DNA from: Opitutaceae bacterium
Lineage (GTDB): Bacteria > Verrucomicrobiota > Verrucomicrobiia > Opitutales > Opitutaceae
NCBI GenBank assembly: GCA_027482185.1
Contig: JAIXWF010000015.1
Coordinates: 496,001-560,000, forward strand
Direction of reading: 5' to 3'
Length of the DNA: 64,000 nt
Positions within the stretch are counted from its first letter, which is position 1. Each line of letters begins with the position of its first letter. The position numbers and the translations under genes were made by a program. Positions 8,901-17,376 of the stretch are shown piece by piece. Under the pieces are notes generated by a model that was not told the origin of the DNA, did no database searches, and saw nothing but the letters and a program-made list of their open reading frames with translations.

Positions 8901-9434
8901 TCAGCCGCCGGGCGCCAGCGTCTTGTAATAGATCACGTTCGCCGCCGGCGTCCCGTCGGGGTTCAGCGCCCAGCCCGGGATCCCGCCCGCCCGCTCGTAC
9001 CCCAGCGCATCGTACAACGCGCAGGCCCCCGCCGCCCCTTCGCTTGTATCCAGAAACAGCAACGTGAGCCCCCGCGCCGCCGCCATCGCTTCCGCCGCCC
9101 CCATCAATTCCCGCCCGAGCCCCTGCCCGCGCGCCGCCGGCCGCACCATCAGCTTCTGCACCTCCCCCCGGTGCCGCCCGTTCCGCCGGCTCTCCGCCGC
9201 CAATTGCACCGTGCCGACGATCTCGCCGCCCGGCGTCTCGCGCGCCACGAGCAAAATCCGCCACCCCTCCTTCAGATCCGTCTCGATCTTCGCCCAGTAC
9301 GCCGCGATCTCCGCCGCGTCCACCGGCAGCATGAACCCGATCGACGCCCCGCCCGTCACGCACTCCGCCAACACACGCGCCAACGCCGCCCGCTCCGCTT
9401 CCGTCCAGTTCCCATTCAGGGGTTCGATAATCAT
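8901..9434 (-). CDS. GNAT-family N-acetyltransferase
   Basis: A 177-residue GNAT protein. The acetyl-CoA binding segment is VRPAARGQGLGRELMGAAE (the Q/RxxGxG/A motif), preceded by a beta strand with GTVQLA and followed by LLFLDTSEGAAGACALYDALGY. The last is the usual end of small-molecule acetyltransferases such as phosphinothricin-type enzymes. The substrate is unknown. It is transcribed toward the YgjP-like gene. Confidence 0.88.
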   Translation of the reverse strand: MIIEPLNGNWTEAERAALARVLAECVTGGASIGFMLPVDAAEIAAYWAKIETDLKEGWRILLVARETPGGEIVGTVQLAAESRRNGRHRGEVQKLMVRPAARGQGLGRELMGAAEAMAAARGLTLLFLDTSEGAAGACALYDALGYERAGGIPGWALNPDGTPAANVIYYKTLAPGG

Positions 9435-9484
9435 GGGCTCTCCGCAGCAACCTTCATGCCCCGCCCACTCCGTCGATTCTGTCC

Positions 9485-9550
9485 TTTCGACTTCCGACTT
9501 TCGCCTTTTCCGCGGGCCGAGCTTTCAACCTTCAACTTTCACCTTTCAAC
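9485..9550. repeat. TTTCGAC/TTTCAAC heptamer array
   Basis: Units of seven (TTTCGAC, TTCCGAC, TTTCGCC, then TTTCAAC, CTTCAAC, TTTCACC, TTTCAAC) fill the spacer and run into the last codons of the phosphatidyltransferase gene on the minus strand. Only one arm is present here, unlike the inverted pairs elsewhere. Confidence 0.7.
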
Positions 9551-10138
9551 CGCGCCGGGCGCCGCGCCCCGCGCCGCCTTCCGCCTTAACTTCCACGCAT
9601 GCCACACCGTCGGCATCTCGCCTTCGTGCGCCGGCACCAGCAGCGCGATCGCCAACTCTTCCACCCCGCCCACGATCAGCAAAACGATCATCGCGTGAAA
9701 CGGCACCGCCGTCCACTCCGCCAACAGCGGGATGATCGACAGCGCGCAGCTCACCGCGCCCACCTTGGAAATCCACGTGTGGTAGCACGGCGCCCGCCCC
9801 AACCGCACAAATCCGTACACGATCACCGCGAAAAACGCCGTCAGTCCCGCAATCACCCAGCCGAGCTCCCGCCGCATGATGTCCGGCCACAGCAACGCGA
9901 TGCCCGCAATGCCCGTGACCATCGTCAGGTAGTCCGCCGCGCTGTCCAACTTCCGCCCAAAATCGGTGAACGCCTGGTACCGCCGCGCAAAGAACCCGTC
10001 CAACGCGTCCGTCAGCAGCGACGCCGCCAACAGCCCGACAAACCACGGCCGCGATCCCGCCAGCGCCGCCACCAGCACCGCCGGCATCAGCGCGATGCGC
10101 AGGCCGCTCAGCAGATTCGGCAGCGCCTTGCGGTTCAT
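9539..10138 (-). CDS. CDP-alcohol phosphatidyltransferase family protein
   Basis: A 199-residue polytopic membrane enzyme. It has the complete CDP-alcohol phosphotransferase signature, DG(x)2AR(x)8G(x)3D(x)3D, in DALDGFFARRYQAFTDFGRK and the following LDSAAD, at about residues 42-67. Such enzymes move a phosphatidyl group from CDP-diacylglycerol to an alcohol such as glycerol 3-phosphate or inositol phosphate; the alcohol cannot be decided here. The gene starts 13 bases after the phosphoesterase stop on the same strand. Its last four codons lie in a heptamer repeat, so the C-terminus may vary between strains. Confidence 0.88.
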   Translation of the reverse strand: MNRKALPNLLSGLRIALMPAVLVAALAGSRPWFVGLLAASLLTDALDGFFARRYQAFTDFGRKLDSAADYLTMVTGIAGIALLWPDIMRRELGWVIAGLTAFFAVIVYGFVRLGRAPCYHTWISKVGAVSCALSIIPLLAEWTAVPFHAMIVLLIVGGVEELAIALLVPAHEGEMPTVWHAWKLRRKAARGAAPGAVER

Positions 10139-10151
10139 GCCGGCACTCTCG

Positions 10152-10589
10152 TCACAGCCGGACCGTTGTCCACTCCGGCCGCCGGCCCTTCGCCAGCGTC
10201 AGCCACGCCCAGCTCGCCGGCGCCCCGCGATTCGGCCGCGTGATGCACCCGGGATTCAACCAGCGCACCCCCGCCGGATCCGTCTCGTCCCGCGGCACGT
10301 GCGTGTGCCCGTGCAACACGAACTCCGCCCCCGCCGGCGCCCGCCGCGGCGGAATGTGCACGAGGTGAAACCGAAACCCGTCGCGCACCAGGTCCCGCGT
10401 CAAGGGCCACGGGTGGTCGTCGTTGTTGCCCAGCACCACCGTCAGCGGCACGCCGAGCAATTCGAACTCCGCCAACGTTTCCGGCGCGCACACGTCGCCC
10501 AGGTGCCAGATCTCGTCCGCCCCGCGCAGGCGCTCCGGCAACGTCGGCGGAAATTTGTCGTGCGTGTCGGCGATCACCGCGATGCGCAT
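10152..10589 (-). CDS. YfcE/MJ0936-type metallophosphoesterase
   Basis: A 145-residue protein from the ATG whose first base is 10589; a longer in-frame reading upstream overlaps the divergent polymerase gene and lacks family character. All calcineurin-like motifs are present: IADTHD, HLGDVC, GNNDD and HGHTHVP. The family comprises small manganese-dependent phosphodiesterases with varied in vitro substrates. Its place next to the phosphatidyltransferase suggests co-transcription but not a defined pathway. It is divergent from the Y-family polymerase. Confidence 0.9.
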   Translation of the reverse strand: MRIAVIADTHDKFPPTLPERLRGADEIWHLGDVCAPETLAEFELLGVPLTVVLGNNDDHPWPLTRDLVRDGFRFHLVHIPPRRAPAGAEFVLHGHTHVPRDETDPAGVRWLNPGCITRPNRGAPASWAWLTLAKGRRPEWTTVRL

Positions 10590-10659
10590 GCGGCCAACTT
10601 GGCCGGACCCGGCGCCGTTTGACAGCGTTTCTTTGCCCCCGAAACTCCCCGCGCCCGCC

Positions 10660-11958
10660 GTGCCGCTCCGCAACCTCGCCATCGATTTCGATTCGTTCTT
10701 CGCCGCCGTCGAGCAGCAGGAACGACCGGAACTGCGCGGCCGCCCCGTCGCCATCGTCCCCGTCCTCGCCGAGACCACCGGCTGCATCGCCCTCAGCCAG
10801 GAAGCGAAAAACCTCGGCCTCAAACGCAACGCCCGCGTCGCCGAAGCCCGCCTCGCCTGCCCCGGCCTCGTCGTCGTCGAATCCCGCCCCGAGGTCTACA
10901 TCGCCTACCATCGCCGCCTCCGCGCCGTCATCGAATCCTGCGTGCCCGTGAAAAAGGTCCAGTCGATCGACGAACTCGAATGCGACCTCACCGCCGACTT
11001 CGCCGACCGCCCCGACCGCGCCGTCGCCCTCGCCGCACAAATCAAGGCCCGCCTCGCCGCCGAGGTCGGCGACGTCGTCCGTTGCTCCATCGGCATCGGC
11101 CCGAATTGGTTCCTCGCCAAACTCGCCTCCGATATCTGCAAGCCCGACGGCATCCTCGTCCTCGACGAAGCCGCCCTCGTCCCGCTCCTGCCCAAACTCA
11201 AACTCACCGACTTCACCGGTATCGGCGAAAATCTCGCCGTCCGCCTCCGCGACGCCGGCATCGCCACGGCCGCCGAACTCCACGCCGCCGACGCCGCGCG
11301 CCTCCGCGCGATCTGGGGCAGCGTCGAGGGCGCCCGCTTCCACGCCTGGCTCCACGGCGATGTCCAGGAACGCGTCGTCTCGCCCACCCGCTCCATCGGC
11401 CACGGCCACGTCCTCGCGCCCGGCGCGCGCAACGAAGCCGACGCCCTCGCCGTCCTGCACCGCCTCCTGCAGAAGGCCGCGATGCGCCTCCGCCACTCCG
11501 GCCACTACGCCGGCAGTCTCCATCTTTCGGTGCGCTGCGGCGACGACCTGCGCTGGTCCGACGAACGCAAATTCAACGAGACCCAGGACACGTTGCATTT
11601 CACGCATGTGCTGAACGATCTCTGGGCCGCGCGCCCCGCCTCCATCCGCCGCCGCGCCCCGCGCCAGGTCGGCGTTCTCCTCGGCCGGCTGCTCGAAGGC
11701 GCCAACCACACCGCCGATCTCTTCGAGGCGGAAAAGGAGCGCAACCGCTCCCGTCTCTTCTCCGCCGTCGACACGCTCAACCGCACCTTCGGCAAAAACT
11801 CCGTCTACTTCGGCGGCGCCCACGGCGCCACGGGCAACGCCCCGATGCGCATCGCCTTCACCCGCATCCCGGAACCCGAACTCGAGGACATCGACCCCAG
11901 CCTCGGCCGCCGCCTCCGCCCCCGCCCCGAAGCGCCGCCGGAATCCCCAGCGGATTGA
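10660..11958 (+). CDS. Y-family DNA polymerase (translesion)
   Basis: A 432-residue protein if started at the GTG at 10660; ATGs at 10582 and 10588 are in frame but would overlap the divergent phosphoesterase. The catalytic carboxylates are present: IDFDSFFAAVE (Asp9) and SIDE (Asp104, Glu105), so this is an active DinB-like enzyme and not the inactive ImuB type. The fingers and palm region (ARLACPGLVV, YHRRLRAVIES) and a helix-hairpin-helix (LTDFTGIGENLAVRLRDAGI) follow, then a little-finger domain. No clear beta-clamp motif is visible at the C-terminus. It probably copies past DNA damage. No lexA-like box was identified. Confidence 0.88.
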   Translation: MPLRNLAIDFDSFFAAVEQQERPELRGRPVAIVPVLAETTGCIALSQEAKNLGLKRNARVAEARLACPGLVVVESRPEVYIAYHRRLRAVIESCVPVKKVQSIDELECDLTADFADRPDRAVALAAQIKARLAAEVGDVVRCSIGIGPNWFLAKLASDICKPDGILVLDEAALVPLLPKLKLTDFTGIGENLAVRLRDAGIATAAELHAADAARLRAIWGSVEGARFHAWLHGDVQERVVSPTRSIGHGHVLAPGARNEADALAVLHRLLQKAAMRLRHSGHYAGSLHLSVRCGDDLRWSDERKFNETQDTLHFTHVLNDLWAARPASIRRRAPRQVGVLLGRLLEGANHTADLFEAEKERNRSRLFSAVDTLNRTFGKNSVYFGGAHGATGNAPMRIAFTRIPEPELEDIDPSLGRRLRPRPEAPPESPAD

Positions 11959-12259
11959 TCCCAAGAAACGCGCTCGGACCCGGCGTGCACCGCGACAAGC
12001 CGGCGAGTCGCAGAGCATCGGCCGAGAATTCAAACCCGCGCCGGGCTCGCCCGAGGCGCGAATGCGCCCCGCCTCCGCGGTGTTCCTTCCGGTCGCGCTC
12101 CGTGAACTCGTAGCCCCGCTCCGTGACCTCTGCGACGTTTTCCCCACCGCAGGTTGTAGGTTGATCCGCCCCGGCCGCGCCGCCACAAAAACGTCACCCC
12201 TTCCGCCCGCCCCGGCGCTTCCGCACCCCGCGTCCGCGCGCCGCCCTCCCTTTTCCGCC
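11959..12259. other. Gene-free spacer with inverted nonamer
   Basis: This 301-base stretch holds no convincing gene. It carries GTCGCAGAG at 12007-12015 and its exact complement CTCTGCGAC at 12128-12136. The right part has CTCCGTGAACTC and CTCCGTGACCTC words, matching the 3.5 kb and 58 kb spacers. No promoter stands out. Confidence 0.5.
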
Positions 12260-13498
12260 ATGCCCCTCCGCCCCGCCTCCTGCCTGCTCGCCTGCCTCGT
12301 CTGCTCCGCCGCCGTCACCGCCTCCTCCGCCGCGCCGGCGGCGGGCGTCGCCGCCTACCGCAAGGTCGTCCTCGACGAGAAATTCCACGCCGAGGGCGCC
12401 ACCTTCGGCGATCTCAACAACGACGGCCACGCCGACGCCATCGCCGGCCCGTATTGGTGGGAAGGCCCCGACTTCAAGGTCCGCCACGAATACTACCCCG
12501 CCGTGCCCTGGGACCCGCTCCGCTACTCCGACAATTTCTTCGCCTTCGTCCACGACTTCAACGGCGACGGCTGGAACGACCTTTTCATCATCGGCTTTCC
12601 CGGCGTCGACGCCTCCTGGTACCTCAACCCCGGCAAGTCCGGCGCCGGCTGGCGGCGCAACGTCGTCTTCTTCCCCGTCGACAACGAGTCGCCCACGTTC
12701 GCGCGCTTCTTCGGCCCCGCCAAGCCGCCCGTCCTCCTCTGCATGAGCCGCGGCCGCCTCGGCTACGCCACCTTCGATCCCAAGAATCCCGCCTTGCCTT
12801 GGGTCTTCCATCCCGTCTCGCCGGTCGGTCCGTATCAGCGTTTCACGCACGGCCTTGGCTGGGGCGACGTCAACGCCGACGGCCGCAACGATCTCCTCGA
12901 GAAGGACGGCTGGTGGGAACAGCCCGCCGACCTCAAGGGCGACCCCGAATGGAAACACCACCGTTTCCCGTTCTCCGGCGTCGGCGCCGCCAACCGCGGC
13001 GGCTCCCAGATGTACGTCTACGACGTCAACGCCGACGGCAAACCCGACGTCGTCGCCGCCCTCCAGGCCCATAACTTCGGCCTCGCCTGGTTCGAACAGA
13101 TCACGACCGCCGACGGCGCGATCTCCTTCCGCGAACATCTCATCACGTCGCGTCAGGAAAACGAAAAGCTCAACGGCGTGCAATTCGGCCAACCCCACGC
13201 CGTCGACCTCGCGGACTTCGACGGCGACGGCGTCCTCGACATCCTCACCGGCAAACGCTGGTGGGCCCACGGCCCCACCGGCGACGTCCAGCCCAACGCC
13301 GCCCCCGTGCTCTACGCGTTCCTCCTGCGCCGCGGCCCCGGCGGCACCGCCACGTACGTGCCGCATCTGATCGACGACACCACCGGCGTCGGCACGCAGG
13401 TCGTCGCCGCCGACGTCAACCGCGACGGCCGCCCCGACATCATCGTCGGCAATAAACGCGGCACCGCCGTCCTCCTCTCCCAACCCGCAAAGCCGTAA
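12260..13498 (+). CDS. Secreted FG-GAP/VCBS repeat protein
   Basis: A 412-residue protein from the ATG at 12260 with a signal peptide (LACLVCSAAVTASSA). The rest is a series of beta-propeller blades with calcium-binding-like Asp/Asn loops: DLNNDGHADAI, DFNGDGWNDLF, DVNADGRNDLL, DVNADGKPDVV, DFDGDGVLDIL and DVNRDGRPDII. These FG-GAP/VCBS repeats are common in secreted PVC proteins, but their function is not established. The gene lies six bases before the DUF1080-cytochrome gene, so the two are almost certainly one operon. Confidence 0.9.
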   Translation: MPLRPASCLLACLVCSAAVTASSAAPAAGVAAYRKVVLDEKFHAEGATFGDLNNDGHADAIAGPYWWEGPDFKVRHEYYPAVPWDPLRYSDNFFAFVHDFNGDGWNDLFIIGFPGVDASWYLNPGKSGAGWRRNVVFFPVDNESPTFARFFGPAKPPVLLCMSRGRLGYATFDPKNPALPWVFHPVSPVGPYQRFTHGLGWGDVNADGRNDLLEKDGWWEQPADLKGDPEWKHHRFPFSGVGAANRGGSQMYVYDVNADGKPDVVAALQAHNFGLAWFEQITTADGAISFREHLITSRQENEKLNGVQFGQPHAVDLADFDGDGVLDILTGKRWWAHGPTGDVQPNAAPVLYAFLLRRGPGGTATYVPHLIDDTTGVGTQVVAADVNRDGRPDIIVGNKRGTAVLLSQPAKP

Positions 13499-13504
13499 TC
13501 CGCC

Positions 13505-16500
13505 ATGCCCCGCCCCGTTTCTTCCTTCTTCTTCATTCTTTCCCGTCTTCTTCATTTCCCCTTCCGCCTTTCGTCCTCCGCCTTTCTTTCGCGTCTCTCC
13601 CTTCTTCTTTCTCCCTTTCTTCTTTTCCCCGCCTTCGCCCAATCCCCGATCTTCGACGGCCGCACCCTGAACGGCTGGTCCGGCAATCCGCAAAGTTGGC
13701 GCATTGAGGACGGCGCCCTCACCGGCGAAATCCCCGCCGGCCAACGTCTCGCGAAAAACGAGTTCCTCTATTGGCAAGGCGAGGTCGCCGACTTCGAACT
13801 CACCGCCGAATTCCGTCTCTCCGGCGATCCTTCCGCCAACTCCGGCATCCAATTCCGTGCGCAGAAAGGCGCCGACGGCCACGCCGCCGGTTACCAGGCC
13901 GACCTCGACGCCGGCACAACCTGGCTCGGCCGCATCTACGACGAACACGGCCGCAAGCTCCTCGTCGAGCGCGGCGACCGTGTGTCGATTTCCCCCGACG
14001 GCCGCCGCTGGAGCGAGAAGTTCGCCGAGCCCGCCGACTTCCTCGCGTTGCCGAAACCCCAAGGCCAATGGAACACCTACCGCATCCTCGCCCGCGGCCC
14101 GCACATCGAGATCTGGATCAACGGCACCCGCGTCTCCGTCCTCGACGACCATCAGACCGACGCCGCCGATTACTCCGGCCTCCTCGCCCTCCAACTCCAC
14201 AGCGGCCCCGGCCCCGTCAAAGTCCAATTCCGCAATCTCCAACTGACCCACTTCGGAAAAACCGAATTGCCCAAAGCCAAGGCCGCGGTCGCTCCCGCCG
14301 CCGTCAACTCGGTGTCCTCCATCGGCGTCGCCCGCAAAAACGGCGATCCGCCCCTCCGCCGCACCCCCGGCGTCGACGATCTCTCCCGCCTCAACTCGAG
14401 CCCCGTCCTCTGGCATCTCCGCGACAATCCCGCCCCGCCCTCCGCCGTCGCCAACCCCGCCGCCCAAAAACTCGTCGCCGGCATGAAGCTCATGCACGGC
14501 TTTCAGGCCGAACTCGTCGCGGCGGAACCCGACCTTCACCAACCCGTTGCCTTCGCCTTCGACGAACGCGGCCGCATCTGGGTCGCCGAAGCCCACAACT
14601 ACCCCAACAAAGCCCCCGAGGGCCAGGGCAAGGACCGCATCTTGATTCTGGAGGATCGCAACGGCGACGGCGCCTTCGAAACCAAGAAGGTCTTCATCGA
14701 AAAACTGAATCTCGTCAGCGGTCTCGAGGTCGGCTTCGGCGGCATTTGGGTCGGCGCCGCCCCGCACCTCCTCTTCATCCCCGACCGCAACCGCGACGAC
14801 GTCCCCGACTCCGCCCCGCAGGTCCTCCTCGACGGCTGGGGTTTCCAGGACACCCACGAAACCCTCAACAGCTTCACCTGGGGCCCCGACGGTTGGCTCT
14901 ACGGCTGCCACGGCGTTTTCACCCATTCCTTCGTCGGCAAACCCGGCACGCCCGACCACCAACGCCAAAAAATCCGCGCCGGCGTTTGGCGCTACCATCC
15001 GGTCCGCCACGAATTCGAGGTCTTCGCCCACGGCGCCAGCAACCAATGGGGCCTCGATTTCAACTCCGTCGGCCATCTCTTCATGACGCATTGCCGCAGC
15101 TTCCACGGCGGCGGCGGCACCACTTACGTCATCCGCAACGCCCACTATTGGAACCAAGCCAACAACGACTACGCCCCCTTCATCTCGAGCCGCGGCCCCG
15201 CCTTTGCTCCCGACCTGAAAAACTTCCTCCCCGCCTCCGCCCGTTACGACAGCGGCGAAGGCGGCGCCGGCAAACCCGGCACCACCGCGGTCTACGGCGG
15301 CCACTCCCACGTCGGCACCATGATCTACCTCGGCGATAACTGGCCCGACAACTACCGCGACCGCCTCTTCACCCACAATCTCCACGGCCACCAGATCAAC
15401 CAGCAGACCAACGTCCGCACCGGCTCCGCCTACGAGACCTTCCACGCCGGCCACGACATCAGCTTCGTCCCCGACGCCACCTACCTACCCGTCGATCTGC
15501 AGTACGGCCCCGACGGCGCCGTCTACATCATCGACTGGAGCGACACCCAGCACTGCCACAATCCGCGCGACGAAATCTGGGACCGCTCCAACGGCCGCCT
15601 CTACCGCCTCGCCTGGGCCGCCACCTACAAACCCGTCAAAATCGATCTCTCCGCCCGCACCGACGCCGAGCTCGCCGCCCTCCACACCCACCGCAGCGAG
15701 TGGTTCGTCCGCGCCGCCCGTCGCCTCTTGCAGGAACGCGCCGCCGCCCGCCCGCTCGATCCCGCCGCCCTCGCCGCCCTGCGTCGCCAAGCTTCGGATA
15801 CGACGGCCTCCGTCCCGGACCAGCTCCGCGCCCTCTGGACGCTCCACGCCGCCGGCCAACTCGAACCCGCCCGCCTTGCCGCGGCGCTCGAGCATTCCTC
15901 CGACGTCGTCCGCGGCTGGGCCGTCCAGCTCGGCACCGAAAACGCCTCCTCCCCCGCGATCTCCGCCGCCGAGCTCAACCGCCTCGCCGTTTCCGATCCG
16001 TCGCAGCTCGTGCGCCTCGCCGTCGCCTCCGCCGTGCCCACCTTGCCCCTCGCGCAACGCTGGCCCATCGCCGCCGCCCTCGCGCAGCACGCCGAGGACG
16101 CCGCCGACCGCTTCCTGCCGAAAATGGTCTGGTACGCCCTGGCCCCCGCCGTGCCCGCCGACCTGCCCCGCGCCCTCGATCTCGCCTCCCGCACGCCTCT
16201 GCCCGTCGTCGCCGACTCGATCCTCTGGTTCGCCGCGCGCACGCCCGCCGGCCGCGACGCCCTCGCCGCCCGCATCGGCGCCGCGGATACGCCCGACGCG
16301 GTCGCCGCCCGCACCCTGCGCGTGCTCGCCTTCGCCCTCGAAAGCGAGGCCGGCCTCGCCTTGCCGGCCGCCTGGCCGCAGGTCTCCGCCCGTTTTTCCG
16401 CCGCCTCCGCCGCGCCCGTCCGCGCCGCGTGGGAACAGCTCTCCGCCCTCTTCGGCGACAAATCCGTCCTCGGCCCGATCCGCACGCGCCTCGCCGATGC

Positions 16501-17365
16501 GGCAACCCCGCTCGCCGAACGCCGCCGCGCCATCGACCTGCTCCGCCGCGCCGGCGACACCGAGTCCACCGCCGTCCTCATCGCCCTGCTCAAAGATCCC
16601 GACCTCCGCGGCGCCGTCATCCCGCTGCTCGCCGGCGCGCGCGACACCGCCGCCGTCGCCGCCGGCCTGATTTCCCATTTTGCCAACTTCACCGCCCCCG
16701 AGCGCACCGCCGCGCTCGCCGCCCTCACCGGTAAACCGCCCCTCGCCCTCGCGCTGCTCCGCGCCGTCGCGGACGGCACCTTTGAAAAACGGCAACTCAC
16801 CGCCCTCCACGCGCGCCAACTCCGCAATCTCCGCGATCCCGCCGTCACCGCCGCCCTCGACCGGATCTGGGGCCGCACCGGCGAATCGTCCGCCGACGCC
16901 AAAGTCGCCATGGCCCGCCTCCGCGATGCCTACCGAGAGGCCCCGCTTTGGTCCTACGACATCAAAGCCGGTCGCCAAACCTACGAGCGCCTCTGCTCCG
17001 CCTGCCACGCCCTCGATGCCGGCGCCGCCGCCGGCAAACTCGGCCCCAATCTCAACGGCACCTGGCGCAACGGCCTCGAGTACTTCCTCGAAAACATCGT
17101 CGATCCCAACGCCGTCGTCGGCTCCGACTTCCAACTCAACCTCGTGACCAAGAAAGACGGCACCGTCGTCTCCGGCATGCTCGAGCAGGAAACCGCCTCC
17201 GCCCTCGTCGTCCGCACGATGACCGAATCCGTCACGCTTCCGAAAGCCGACGTGAAGTCCCGCGAAGTCACCCCACAATCTCTCATGCCCGCCGGCCTCC
17301 TCGAAGCCCTCCCGCCCCGCGAAGCCGTCGAACTGCTCCTCTTCCTCACGACCGAACCGAAGTGA
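13505..17365 (+). CDS. Secreted DUF1080 - dehydrogenase propeller - HEAT - cytochrome c fusion
   Basis: A 1286-residue multidomain protein. Residues 1-42 form a signal peptide coded by an almost pure C/T run. Residues 47-250 are a DUF1080 (3-keto-disaccharide hydrolase) domain: FDGRTLNGWSG, NSGIQFRAQ, GQWNTYRI. About 320-720 is the PVC-type membrane-bound dehydrogenase propeller (VAEAHNYP, DLQYGPDGAVYIIDW). About 730-1120 is HEAT-like and Ala-rich. A c-type haem site CSACH lies at 1164-1168 with LGPNLNG after it. The domain order suggests a secreted enzyme that hydrolyses 3-keto-glycosides, oxidises a sugar and passes electrons on. Activity is inferred. Confidence 0.88.
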   Translation: MPRPVSSFFFILSRLLHFPFRLSSSAFLSRLSLLLSPFLLFPAFAQSPIFDGRTLNGWSGNPQSWRIEDGALTGEIPAGQRLAKNEFLYWQGEVADFELTAEFRLSGDPSANSGIQFRAQKGADGHAAGYQADLDAGTTWLGRIYDEHGRKLLVERGDRVSISPDGRRWSEKFAEPADFLALPKPQGQWNTYRILARGPHIEIWINGTRVSVLDDHQTDAADYSGLLALQLHSGPGPVKVQFRNLQLTHFGKTELPKAKAAVAPAAVNSVSSIGVARKNGDPPLRRTPGVDDLSRLNSSPVLWHLRDNPAPPSAVANPAAQKLVAGMKLMHGFQAELVAAEPDLHQPVAFAFDERGRIWVAEAHNYPNKAPEGQGKDRILILEDRNGDGAFETKKVFIEKLNLVSGLEVGFGGIWVGAAPHLLFIPDRNRDDVPDSAPQVLLDGWGFQDTHETLNSFTWGPDGWLYGCHGVFTHSFVGKPGTPDHQRQKIRAGVWRYHPVRHEFEVFAHGASNQWGLDFNSVGHLFMTHCRSFHGGGGTTYVIRNAHYWNQANNDYAPFISSRGPAFAPDLKNFLPASARYDSGEGGAGKPGTTAVYGGHSHVGTMIYLGDNWPDNYRDRLFTHNLHGHQINQQTNVRTGSAYETFHAGHDISFVPDATYLPVDLQYGPDGAVYIIDWSDTQHCHNPRDEIWDRSNGRLYRLAWAATYKPVKIDLSARTDAELAALHTHRSEWFVRAARRLLQERAAARPLDPAALAALRRQASDTTASVPDQLRALWTLHAAGQLEPARLAAALEHSSDVVRGWAVQLGTENASSPAISAAELNRLAVSDPSQLVRLAVASAVPTLPLAQRWPIAAALAQHAEDAADRFLPKMVWYALAPAVPADLPRALDLASRTPLPVVADSILWFAARTPAGRDALAARIGAADTPDAVAARTLRVLAFALESEAGLALPAAWPQVSARFSAASAAPVRAAWEQLSALFGDKSVLGPIRTRLADAATPLAERRRAIDLLRRAGDTESTAVLIALLKDPDLRGAVIPLLAGARDTAAVAAGLISHFANFTAPERTAALAALTGKPPLALALLRAVADGTFEKRQLTALHARQLRNLRDPAVTAALDRIWGRTGESSADAKVAMARLRDAYREAPLWSYDIKAGRQTYERLCSACHALDAGAAAGKLGPNLNGTWRNGLEYFLENIVDPNAVVGSDFQLNLVTKKDGTVVSGMLEQETASALVVRTMTESVTLPKADVKSREVTPQSLMPAGLLEALPPREAVELLLFLTTEPK

Positions 17366-17376
17366 TCCCGCCGTCC

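Noticed and set aside
10582-10660. ATG starts at 10582 and 10588 for the Y-family polymerase
   Set aside because: They overlap the divergent phosphoesterase start and add residues with no family match; the GTG at 10660 gives the normal N-terminus.
12194-15454. Very long open frames on the opposite strand of the dehydrogenase genes and elsewhere
   Set aside because: They mirror codon bias of the high-GC sense genes (Gly/Ala/Glu-rich products), have no domains, and overlap fully with genes that have clear family motifs.
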